Part shown: one piece after another, positions 1 through 12,200 of the stretch
How positions within the stretch are numbered: the stretch's first letter is position 1
Layout of the letters: every line of letters starts with the position of its first letter
Origin: Lingula anatina
Taxonomy: Eukaryota; Brachiopoda; Lingulata; Lingulida; Lingulidae
Direction of reading: 5' to 3'
Assembly: GCF_001039355.2 (NCBI RefSeq)
Contig: NW_019774069.1
Span: 193,373-257,372 of the forward strand
Length of the DNA: 64,000 bases
The notes under the pieces: model-generated
What the model saw: the letters and a program-made list of their open reading frames with translations, nothing else
Database searches by the model: none
Told to the model about the DNA's origin: nothing
Position numbers and translations under genes: made by a program

Positions 1-684
1 GGTATTTAAATCTAAAAAGACGTTTTTTCAGTTTTTCCTTTATGTATCTATCGGTAACGGGAGTATAGGGACGTGTAATATTTTGGGACTAAATTTTATC
101 CGTACGTACCCGTTTTTACAACACACTCTCCACCCAAACTTTTTGGGCACTAGTAACATGCAATGTACGTGCGCTCCAAACTTATACACCTCGGTCTTTA
201 GTTTTCTACTGTGTTTTTTTTTCTTTTATGTTAAAGGCTGCACAGCTGGGTCTTCATTCTTTGCTGTAAAATAAATTAGTTTTATCCTTTACTTGTCCGA
301 TGAGTCTTGATTCAAAGCCACTCCTCAGTTTCTCCTCCGTTTACGGTTTTCGTCCCTACACCTTGGATTGTTACCACTGCAGGCAGTCTGTGAACGCTTG
401 TAAAGTTATTTATCTTCTCTCTATCATATACCCTGCAGTAATTCATCATTTTACTCAGTTTAATATCAAAGAAAACACAGAAATTAAATGCTAAATTGTA
501 CATGTAGACATGGTCATGCGCAGCAGACGATTCCGGTCTCCCTCCAGTATGGCTGCCGTTCGTTTTGATGACGAGGGCTAAAAGGGGTTAATAGGCTATG
601 AACATTGAATGAAATATCGGAGTAAAGATATATTTTCAACTAAGGATAAAAATTTGGAAAAAATTAATTTAACGAACATTTTTA
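1..684. other. Left-edge non-coding stretch
   Basis: No exon, RNA gene or recognisable repeat was found here. The short open frames present start at non-ATG codons or lack any family resemblance. Confidence 0.5.
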
Positions 685-1325
685 GTAAAAGACTTTAGGG
701 TTTAGAAACCTTAATTCGGTTTTTGATGTTCATATCAATGAGTAGGCCTACAGATAAGTCTGTTTCGGTAAAGCGAGATGACTACAAAACATATTTAATG
801 TTATTTCTAATTGTATCGTAGAATGAGAGGGGGCGTCTCGATAGTCCGAAGGTTCATTGGTCCGAAAAATGGTAACTTTTTCATCGTTTTTTTTTTAATC
901 AAGGGTTCATTGGTCCGAAGGTTCTATAGCGAACATTCGGACCAATGAACCTTCGGACTATTGCTACGGCCCCGAATGAGAAATAAAACACGCCCTACAG
1001 TTCAAATCATCAAGAAGCGCTTTATTGTCACACAAACAAACAGACAAATTAAATACAGTTGTTTAATAAGTAAAAGACTTTTGGGTTTAGAAACCTTAAT
1101 TCGGTTTTTGATTTTCAGATCAATGAGTAGGTCTACAGATAGGTCTATTTCGGTAAAGCGAGATGACTACGTCTAAATGTGTGCAAAACATATTTAAATA
1201 ATGTTATTTCTAGCTAATTCTATCGTAGAATGAGAAATAAAACACGTACAGTTCAAATCATCAAGAAGCGCTTTAACCATTAGGGAATTTACACAAACAA
1301 ACAGACAAATTTACAGTTGTTTTTC
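685..1325. repeat. Two-copy tandem repeat, first copy carrying an insertion
   Basis: Copy 1 runs from 685 to about 1065 and copy 2 from 1069 to about 1325. Both begin AGTAAAAGACTT, continue through TTTAGAAACCTTAATTCGG and end near ACAGTTGTTT. Copy 1 is longer because it holds the 145-bp element at 829-973 plus its target duplication. The copies differ by scattered substitutions and small indels, so the duplication is not brand new. No coding content was recognised. Confidence 0.8.
829..973. mobile_element. 145-bp MITE with 8-bp target site duplication
   Basis: The terminal inverted repeats start GGGGGCGTCTCGATAGTCCG on the left and, read from the right end inward, GGGGCCGTAGCAATAGTCCG. They extend about 38 bp through GAAGGTTCATTGGTCCGAA. 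The element is flanked by the direct repeat GAATGAGA at 821-828 and 974-981, and the other tandem copy has a single uninterrupted GAATGAGA at 1228-1235. An 8-bp duplication fits hAT, Merlin or P-type elements; the superfamily is not settled. There is no coding capacity. Confidence 0.85.
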
Positions 1326-1869
1326 AAGTTTTAGCAGAAAATAAAAGAATAGGCCTACATAGGCCTATATACAAATCTGCGAGTAGTTTATGTTCAAAAA
1401 CTAGAAAATCCTTTTCACAATATCTCACTATCAATTAGCCCCTATTTTTTATTTATTAGTATCTACTTTCCAAGAAGATTATTGGCAAAAAGAAGAGTCT
1501 GTACAAAGCCTTTGATCAGATTAGGCCTCAGGGGCGGATCCCGGATTATTTGAAGGGGGTCCGGTCTCTTTAGGAATGACAGGCCTCGTATCGGATGCGA
1601 AGGCAACCTATGACGTAAATTTGAGTCCCGAAAAATTTGGATATTTTGGAGGGCAAACGGTAGTATTTGGTATGGCTTAGAACCATGATTCAGCTAGACA
1701 AAAATTCTAATTTCAAGAGGGGAATATTGGTGTGATTTTTTTTTTCAGAAACCACGCTGGGAAGATTCCGTGCTCTGAATGCTGCACGTCATTGTAGTGT
1801 GCCTGTTTTAAAGCGCCGTCTATCGACTAAAATCTTGAAGTGTAGATAGGATTCTGGGATACTACAAAG
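1326..1869 (+). other. Upstream region and probable 5' UTR of SBNO
   Basis: No gene was seen. The right part presumably contains the SBNO promoter and transcribed leader, because the first coding ATG is at 1914 and a short upstream frame starts at 1870. No core promoter element could be assigned with confidence. Confidence 0.4.
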
Positions 1870-1914
1870 ATGGAAGTGAGAATGCATTGTGTTGCCAAAG
1901 CACTCTTTATGTAA
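1870..1914 (+). promoter_or_regulatory. uORF of 14 codons overlapping the SBNO start codon
   Basis: An ATG at 1870 opens a 14-codon frame that ends at TAA 1912-1914. Two further in-frame ATGs lie at 1882 and 1909, the last directly followed by the stop. The final A of the stop is the A of the proposed SBNO ATG, giving the sequence TAATG. Such an overlap could allow termination-reinitiation or damp SBNO translation. The layout is seen directly; the regulatory role is inferred, and depends on the transcript beginning upstream of 1870. Confidence 0.5.
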
Positions 1915-3233
1915 TGGCAGATAGTACAGACGTAAGTGATTCTGAGTGTCGTGTGACGGTCTTGACTGTGATATAAAGTACTGTTCTTTCGATACAATAT
2001 TGTAAATTAAAATTTGTGCGTCTTAAGTTTTGACAATTTTTTAGTTTTCAAACAACACTAATCTCTACTCGACAGCAGTGAAAGAACGCAACATAACTAA
2101 CAAGAAGTGACTGATAACACTATCGCTTGTGTGACTGTTAGGATATGGCGTAACAACTAACAATGGTGGTAACGTGATTGAGGTTCATAACATCTTCTTA
2201 TTCACATCAAGAGATGTGTACTTTCGTTTTATTTTTAATGTGATCATTGTTATAATTATTTTAACTTTTATAGAAAATAACTTAAGTTGTAGTTTCACTA
2301 ACAGTGTTCAACTTTCGTTTCTAAATTGACAGGAAAATGGCTCACTGCATCAGCATGTTGACCACATGGTTATTTAACCAGTTCATTCATCCCTTTCAAT
2401 CACCCCTTTCAGTCATCTCGACTTTATATGAGCAAACATACTAGGATATATACAAAAATGATGAATTCCAATAACTTTTTAGTGAGTAGTTATTACCTTA
2501 CAATATTGGCGGAATTACAGCTTTGGCTTTACAGTATTTGCGGAATTACAGTTCACCAATATACTTTGTGTTGTATGAAAGGTCTAGATATGTTAGGCAT
2601 AACACAAATTATCTTTAACTGATTTCATCTGTTGCATGTTTTAACCTATTCTTTCTAAAGAATATACTGTGGAGAAATAATAACTATAGTCTGATGCTGA
2701 TATTTTGTCAGTCTAGGTGAGGCCTAAAGTGTTTCAGAAGAATATTTTGAAAATTAATATTTATGAAAATATGTAAAGAAATATGTTATATGTGGTTTTC
2801 ATGTGTCAGCTTAGTATAAAATTCTTGAGTTAACACTGCTATTCCTGAGATTTATGTGACTTATGAAGCATGAAAGATGTAGTTGCACATAACTAAAAAA
2901 ATGGCTAGCATCTAGGCTGTGCTGGGGTGGCATTACAATGAAGTATTGTTTTGTGAATTCAAGGTTACTAGTATCTTTTTAAATATATAATAAACTGTAC
3001 TACATAAAAAATAACAGTTTATTGTGTAAGGTATGTATTTTGTTTTCTGTACACTTTCAGGTTGGGTTTGACTTGCTGTCAGCAGTCCTCAATGAATCAG
3101 GATTGTCTCCTGATATAAGCGAGACCAGTTTGACAACAACCCCCTCTGTTACAGAGCCAGTGCAAACCACAGCAGCTACGACTAGCACAAACACAGTGGA
3201 CAGTGATTCTGTAGGTTGAGAATCATCTTTGTG

Positions 3234-3277
<44 letters not shown>

Positions 3278-6200
3278 GTTTGTTTGGTTTATCAAAACTG
3301 AATTTACTTGTGATAAAATTACTCTTCATATTTACAAAAGTAACTATTATTTATTGTTTTGGAAGAATAACTAAAAATGTACATCAGCTTACAGTTAGGA
3401 CTCTTTTTATTTCAGAACACTGGGTTTGGTTTTGGCTTTGGTGATGGAGGGGATGTAGACATATTTACGCAGGCTCTACAGCAGCTCTCAGCAACCAACA
3501 TCCCATTCAAATCATTAAGTGTAAGTTTCATACTTTTTTATATGTATTTGTGAATTTATACATGAATAAGTGAAGATAAAGCTCTTCTCTTTACTTTAGT
3601 CCTTATTATAACTTCAATCACAGAAATCTAGAAAAACACTGGTGACAATTTACTAATGTTTTTAATCATAAGTATGCAATCTGTTTTCTAGGAGTCCATT
3701 ACAGAAAAAGATAAGGAAGTGCAATCAGAAGAAGTCAGTTCAACTCCGAGCAATGTAAATGAAGTGCAAAAAGAACAAAAAATTCCATCCCTCTCCATAG
3801 CACCAACCTTAGCGACATCATCATCTCCACCATCATCTGCAACATCTTCCATACCAGCTTCGAAAAACACTGTGACTGCTGGGGAAGTGAACGTTAGTGC
3901 ATCATCTGTTGGAATAAAACCAGAAATAAAAACAGAAGTACCATTACAGATTCATCCAGTAAGAGCACCTCCACTTTCTGCTCAAGTCAGCACACCAGTT
4001 ATATCGAGGACAAACAATACTGTTCTGCAGCAGACATTGACTAATACTTCTCAGATCCAGCCCCCAAAAAAGGTTGTCTACAACCTCTCCACTGTGCAAA
4101 CAGCACAAGGCCCAAAGCTCACAGCAGTGCCTTCCATACAACCTGGTGCCAGTGGAGAGAAAAAGTTAACTGTAGGTGGCGGTTCAGGTGGAGGACTTAC
4201 TTTATCAGTAGGCAATAAGGTATTTCACATACCATCACGGAATGCACAGGGTGCTGGAGGTGGTGCACGACCAGTAAAACTACAGACCCCCGATGGAAAG
4301 GTGCTACATATTCCATCTACTGGTGTTCAAGCAAAGAGTGTAGCTACAGGAGGGTCATTGTTGAAAATCAGCTCCCCTGCAGTGACTAACTCAGCCTTCA
4401 CTACCAGTGGAGGAAGACTTGTGCAGTTAAACAACCCAAATACAACTGTGTTACAATCAGCATTATCTGTTAAACCTGTGAATACTATAGGACTGGCTAC
4501 CACCACATTGGGGAATGCTGGTCAGATTGGTTCTAGTGTGCTGAGCAATTCTGTGTCCAATGGTGGGTCTCTGTTTGTAACTAACAGTGGCAGTGTGTTG
4601 AAACAACAACTGACTCACAGAGATGTCTCGAGGTTGTGGGCTAATGATGACATAAGCCTCAAGTCTCTTTCACCAGTTATAGTGAGTATGGATGGAATAG
4701 TGGTTGCATGAAATGAATAGTATTAGGTATAAAAAATGAAAGCTAATTTAATACTTTTGTATGCAAAATTACCCTGGTAACTTAGAAATCACCCTTAAAG
4801 GTTTATTTGTCTGTCTGAGAATCTGACCATTGCAGAAGCGTTAAGGGTATTTTTAGAATTAAAACACATCCAAACAGAACTGCATACTTTAAAGGAGCAC
4901 ACTTTGTTTTTTCCTAGTCTTACTCTGCACCCTCTAGTCCAGCTCAGCAAGGAGTAGATATTGAGGAGGAAGCAGAACTAGAGGATGAAGAACTGGGTCA
5001 CGCTGAAACTTACGCAGATTATATGCCTGAAAAATGTAGGCCACAAAGATTTATAATCTACATTTTTTATCAGTGAACTATTAATACATGTAAAATTTAA
5101 GCCTAATTAAGTAGCATCTTCAGCATTCAAATGTATTTGTTAATTTTGAATCTTTTCAAGGAAAGAGAGAGACAAAAAAGGATTTTCTTTATTTTGAAGT
5201 CAGTGCACTGTTTTGTGGGGCATTAATAAATTAATCCTATCTTTTTTGGGAACTGTGTGTATGATTTTTTCATTATACTCCAGAGTGGATAACTTTTTCC
5301 TTTTTTCTTTTTTTTTTTCAGTAAAAATTGGTATCAAGCACCCAGACCCTGTAGTGGAGACCAGTTCACTATCTAGTGTTGAGCCTCCAGATGTAAACTA
5401 TACTCTGGCTATTCCTGAACATGTGATAGACTATGGAGAGTTGTCTGCTCTACAGCTTGAGGCTGTCACATATGCTTGTCAAAGGCATTCTACATTCCTG
5501 CCCAATGGGGAAAGAGCAGGCTTTCTCATAGGTATAGAAATAAGCCTTTTATTCCTTTGTGTTACTTAGAAAAGAATTTTGTGTCATAATTGCTGATTGA
5601 AAAGTATTAATCTGAAAGACAAGTGTAAAGCCATAATAACCATTGAAACTGCATTGACTTTTCTATCAGCTTGACAAAGTGATCCTTTTAACTGTAGGTG
5701 ATGGAGCTGGAGTGGGGAAAGGCAGAACTATAGCAGGAATTATTAACGAAAATTACATTCGTGGGAGAAAGAGAGCAATATGGTAAACTACATACCCTTG
5801 AACAATGTACAAAATAAAGGCTGTTTTTTACATTACAGTACTGTGTAGTTTTTGATAAATTAATTTACTTATTATTATAATTGTTATTATTTGTTTTTGT
5901 ATTTCGAGATTAAAAGATTAAATTGAATATTCTAGTAAGTGCTGAATCACTAAATGCATTTACCATGAATAACTGTTGCTGTTGGAAGCCAGTATTTTAA
6001 AAACACAAAACCATTGATAAATATCACACTATTTGCACCAGGTTGAGTGTGTCTAATGATTTACGAGTGGATGCTGAAAGAGATTTGAGAGACATCGGAG
6101 CATCAAAGATAGATGTTGTAGCATTGAACAAGGTAATTTGTTGATTTGTTACATTTTTGAATAATATTTTAAGATCACTCTTGAATTTTTATATCATCAA

Positions 6201-9200
6201 TATATACAAAAATGTACAAATTTTAGGTGCCATTTTGAACTTCATATATCTGCCACTTTCAGTTCAAATATGCCAAACTAACCTCCAGTGAAAATTCCAA
6301 GTTTAAGAAAGGTGTGATATTTGCCACCTACTCCTCTTTGATTGGTGAGAGCCAGTCTGAAGGCAAGTACAACACGAGGATGAAACAGCTTCTGCACTGG
6401 TGTGGACTGGACTTTGATGGGGTGGTGAGTAAGACCAATCACTGCACTCATGCTTACATGTACTCATTTTGGCAAAGAGCATAGAAAATTATTTCCACTT
6501 TGTTATGAAAGAATGATTATTATAGTGACATGCTGAAAAGTTTTCAAACAGCAAGACATTCAGACTCACAATTATGAAGTATTTGCTCAAAATAAGGAAT
6601 TTTTTCTGGACTGACTGGCAGTCTTAAAATTGTTGCAGATCACTTGAATCAACTGAAGGCAACTTTTTATTGGTCTTTGAAAATTAAATCAGTCATGGTT
6701 AGTAGGTCTGACACTCAAAGCGTGTTTGTTATACCAAAAGTAACATTTCTTGTTTGTTGATGTACTGTGCTAAATGTACAGACATTTTTATAAATTCCAT
6801 TCAAGTTTTGTTCTACAAACTAGTTTCAGTAGATTTTTCAGAATGAACATCAAATAATAAATTGAAGATAAATCTCATTCAGACATTTTTATATATTAGA
6901 TTGTCTTTGATGAATGTCACAAAGCCAAGAATTTAGTCCCAGTGGGCTCCTCCAAGCCTACCAAGACAGGCATGGCTGTCCTGGAACTCCAGAATAGGCT
7001 TCCCAAAGCAAGAGTTGTCTATGCTAGTGCCACAGGTAAAAATCTGCTTAAAAACACTGGTTTTGTTCACTATGAATACTGAGATGTTTCTTTCACTGAT
7101 CTTGTAAGAACTCAAATAAGCTGTTAGAAATGTAAAAAGTGTCTCTTGTTTCAGTGAGTTATGATGATTTTGTTTTATTTAAAAAGGTTTATCTCCTTGG
7201 AAATTGAAATTAATTAGAAAATAAGTCGTTCAAGTTGATATTTTGCCTGCAATCTGATAAATGTTTTGGCGCAGTTGCTTAAAAGAATGAAATTTCTAGG
7301 TGCCTCTGAACCCAAAAACATGGCCTACATGACCAGGCTGGGACTGTGGGGAAAAGGGACTCCATTCAGAGAGTTCAACGACTTCATCCTAGCAGTGGAG
7401 AAAAGGTGATTTCATCCTCCTTACTGTATAATTCTGGTAGTGTGCTAACTTTTGTGAATTATTGATCCAAAGTTGTGAATATGAAATATAAACCACCTAC
7501 CAAAGGTAGATTAGTGTAGAATTTTAATAAATCAAGTAGAAGCAGTGAAAATGTGTTCCTATTTTTTCATCACTTTCACAAATTTGATTTATTCTTCCAA
7601 AAACATTTTGTACACATTTTGTGGTTGAAAGACCATATGATACCTGTGTATGAAGGAGATAAAAAGCAAATGATAGCATTGTTTAATGATGATGTTATTT
7701 CCTTTTAATAGGGGAGTTGGTGCTATGGAATTGGTCGCCATGGATATGAAACTGAGAGGGATGTACATTGCCAGGCAGCTGAGTTTTCATGGGGTCTCAT
7801 TCAGAGTAGAAGAGGTGCCCATAGAAAAGGGTTTTGTCAGGATGTACAATGAAGCAGTCAAGTTGGTAAGTAGGGGAGCATGGAGGATTGTTGAATTGAT
7901 GTAAACATCAACATTTTTGTAACTTTTAATACATGCAGTACATCTAATTTCTAATAAAATGTTGGGTGTAGAATTTCTCTTTTGGTATTGTAAGTAACTA
8001 AGTTTCTGTGACAGGCCCAAAATATGTTGGAGATGCATTTTATTCATTGAATTTGCATAAATTATCAAAAATACCAGGGACTTTTAGCCAGTGTGTGTGA
8101 GCAATATGTTATTGTTTCAGTGGCAGTTAGGAAGAGACAGGTTCCAGCAGGCAGCAGACCTGATGCAGGCAGAGAGACAGATGAGGAAGAGCATGTGGGG
8201 ACAGTTCTGGTCTGCTCACCAGAGGTTCTTCAAGTACCTGTGTATCTCATCCAAAGTCAAATTTGCTGTGAAGCTGGCAAGAGAGGCAGTGAAAAATGGA
8301 AGGGTGAGAGGGCACTACAGTATTATTAGCCATTACAATTGATCCATTTACTTTAAATACTTGTAACAAAGTAGCTTTGAACTGTAGTAGAAGTTGCCTG
8401 TTGTTTTACTGTTTCTGTCCTTTGAGGGAAGATAAGTACTTTAAACAAAAAGTTATTACTTTTAAAAAATTAAGTCATAATCATATACTTGAAGTAAGTG
8501 ACTTTGATCATTCAATTTCCTTTGTTTTGATACTAGAAGTCCTCAATCCACCCATCCCCACACTGATCATTTTGGGCTTTAAATTGATTGATGTCAGTAC
8601 CACTATTTCTTATTACATTTCTATTTTAGTGTGTTGTAATAGGCCTACAGTCAACTGGTGAGGCAAGGACTTTGGAGGCTTTAGATGAGAGCGGAGGAGA
8701 ATTGACTGATTTTGTCTCCACAGCAAAGTAAGCAAGCCTTCATGTATCATTAAGACATTTAATTGTGTTATAATGTAAGACTGCTTTTGTTGATATGGTT
8801 AGGATTATTACAAAAATATTGTTGAATTCTAAATGCTATCTTTCATGAAATGTAAGTATGAACATTTTTGAATTGCACATGCTCTCCCAAGTGGTGAAAT
8901 GGAAGCATATTGAGAAAAGGGTTTTCATTTTTTTATGTCTAGCATGGTGTCAACCTTTTTATTCATTAGGGGTGTGTTCCAGACACTTGTAGACAAACAT
9001 TTTCCTGCACCTAACAGAAGGAAAGCTATGGACCTGTTTGGACTGGGAGACTCTAGAAGTCTGATCTTTGATGACAGCCCTGTCCCTAGCCCAGGAAGCA
9101 GGGCTGGGGGAACCAAGAGGAAAAGAGAAGGTATGAAAGTACTGTACTACTAAGTTCTGTGAAATTCATTAGAAATTAAGCATTACAAGATCTTTTATTT

Positions 9201-12200
9201 TTTCCAGCGTGTTGGGAAAATACCATACAAACTTGTAAAATAGAATGTATTACCAAATTTTACACGCCTCTCTCTCTCTCCTTTCAGACCCTTTTGACCT
9301 ACAAAGTTTCAAGAAACAAAAGTCGGACAGTTCATCAAGCAATGAATCTTCATCCTCTGAAAGTGAAGCAGAATCATCTCACTCTGATTATGATTCAGAT
9401 GAAGATGATTTTAACCCATTTGCTAACTCAGACAGTGATGAAGGCGAGTAATAAATATAATATAACTTGGAGAAGGTTTTAAGTTGAAGCTGATTTGAAA
9501 AAAAAAATGCTTGTTGACATCTTTAAGCCAGTTCTCCATTAAATGGTTCGGACTAAATTTAAATATGGAAATATCGAGTACTATCTTTGTGAAGGCAATT
9601 GGAATATTTTTTTCTTTGCTGTCATTCAGTAACTTCTTTGATTATTATACTCAATTATAATAGATCCCTGGCTAAAGAAGACAAAGAACAAGAAAGCAAA
9701 AAACATAAAAAAGAAGAAGAAGAAGAAAAAGAAGAAGAAGAAGAAACAGAAGAACTCAAAGGATGAAGAGTTTGACAGAGCACTTGAAGCTGCCGGCTTG
9801 AAGTCGTTTAATAATAGCTTGCTCACCAGAAATGATTCCAGTTCAAACCTTAGCTCAATGAGTAAGTTTTTAGGTACATGTATTGTAAGTTTTGGTTATG
9901 TTTACTTTAGGTTTTGATGTAGGAGTTTTCATTTGTGCTCATTATTTATATACATTTTTTTATGTTAATTTTTTTTAAGTTGTGATTTTAGTATGCTGAG
10001 TAGCTGTTTTTATTTGTTTTGTGAAAAATAGATTTTGGCTGTCTTGATATTTGTAAACTTGTGAGTACCTCACATTAAGTCTTACCTGAGTTTTTATTTT
10101 AATTGAATCACCAAATTAAGTGATATCATTGCTTCCCAGGCCGTACCACCAGCAGTGCATTTCTCCCTGGCATGGATTCTGTAGAGAAGGCTCAAGCACT
10201 AAAGCAGGAACTTCTCGATATGTTGGAGGAAATAGGGGATAAACTGCCTCCTAATACTCTGGATGAGTTGATTGACTCCCTGGGAGGACCTGAATATGTG
10301 GCAGAGGTGTGAGAAGTACCAACCAATTTATTTATGAATAACTGCTATTAATTTGCAGTTATTATGTTGGATTTGAAAGACCTAGAATTTTTAGGAATTT
10401 TTAGCCAAAAATTTGTTTTACAGCTGAAAAGAGTTTAGACTGAATCCAGAAATAGTAATGAAAGGGGTTATTACTAGTGTTGATTTTATTGAAATTATAT
10501 TTTGTATGGTTTGTAGGAAGAGGATAGGTTTGTGAAATAAATTAATGGAGTAGAATTGAAAACTTTAAAATGGCTGACCTTGATAATGTTTTGTAAAATA
10601 TTCTTGGATGTTATTTTAGATGACTGGTAGGAAAGGTCGTGTTGTGAGCAATGAAGATGGAGGGGTGGTATATGAATCTCGCAGTGAGATGGATGTCCCA
10701 CTTGAGGTCCTCAATCTCACAGAAAAACAGAGATTTATGGATGGGGAAAAGGTAATTTTACTTTAACTTAATGAGAATTGTTAAATCTCTTTAGCTTTAT
10801 ATCAGAAAATTAGTTATAGAATAAGGTACTTTTATAAATGTGATTACACAGTTACCAGTCTTGTACGTGCTTTTTAAACACATAAAAAAAATGGTATACC
10901 TTAAAAATGCTCAATAAACTTTTATCTCATAGTTTGATAAAACTCACTACATGTATCTCAAAAAAGTACACACATCACTTTTAAATTTCAGAATGTTGCA
11001 ATCATATCTGAAGCTGCCAGCTCTGGTATTTCCCTCCAAGCTGACAGGAGAGCACTGAACCAAAGACGCCGTGTTCACATCACACTTGAGCTGCCTTGGA
11101 GTGCAGACAGGGCAATTCAACAGTTTGGTTAGTAGGATTTATCCTGACTTGCGGGGTGAAAATGCAGATAATTGATATTGCTATTACTGGAGATAAAACA
11201 AGAAATCAACAAGTCATGTTTGGCAATTCAGAATATTTAATGATTGTATTGAACTAGATGTACAAACTATTTCCAAGTATGTGTCCTTAAATGGAAAACT
11301 AAAGGTTTGATAGAAATCATTGTTCATGTTCTTTATATTTAAGATATATCATTTAGATCCAGATCCCCAGTGTACATATATGGAGATTGATAAATTTGCA
11401 ATGATTTGTATAATTTGTAGCAAAACAACTCCATTCTATGGTCTAATAAAAACATAAAATAATTCTAAAATCTTATATCTAGGGCGTACCCACAGGTCTA
11501 ACCAAGTGAGTGCCCCAGAGTATGTGTTCTTGATCTCAGATTTAGCAGGAGAAAGGAGATTTGCTTCAACTGTTGCCAAAAGATTAGAAAGCTTGGTAAG
11601 AATATAACATAGAGTGTAAAAAAATTTGAAATTGTAGATTTTTATTTAAATGCATACATAAGCCTCACAAGAATATTCTCAGTGCCACCAAATACTGCCA
11701 AATGTATACTTGTCTATTTTCATCAGTCTTGAGATGATGCTCTAACATGTTAGACTTATGAATCCTGATTTTACACTGATGACTCTGATCGAGACAAACA
11801 CTTTAAAGGGTTTGTATCATTAGTTTTACCATCTGCCTGTATTTCTGCAACTATTATATTAATTTACAGGGAGCTCTAACCCATGGAGACAGAAGAGCAA
11901 CAGAAACTAGAGATCTCAGTAGATTCAATATAGAAAATAAGGTGAGTTGGTTTGCAGATAAAAAAAGACCTTGGAACTGATTGTTGCTTTGTTTTCACTT
12001 GCATCACAGGTCGTAGATTTAAATTTCTGACATTTCGTAAATGGGCACTATTTCTGCCACAAGTTCTATTATGTCTGGACACACGGCTTGTTGACATTCT
12101 GTTAACATGAAATGGAAGATGAAATTAGAATAATTAAATACCACTGGAAATTTATAGATTTCTTAAATTTGTTGGCAATTGTTGAAAACACATTTGGATC

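Noticed and set aside
8091-8342. Two overlapping plus-strand frames read as separate small proteins
   Set aside because: Only one frame is SBNO exon 13 (8121-8303); the other is its frameshifted shadow.
9630-9663. Alternative acceptor TTCAG at 9629 for SBNO exon 17
   Set aside because: It runs into in-frame stops (TAA TAG) before the conserved DPWL segment.
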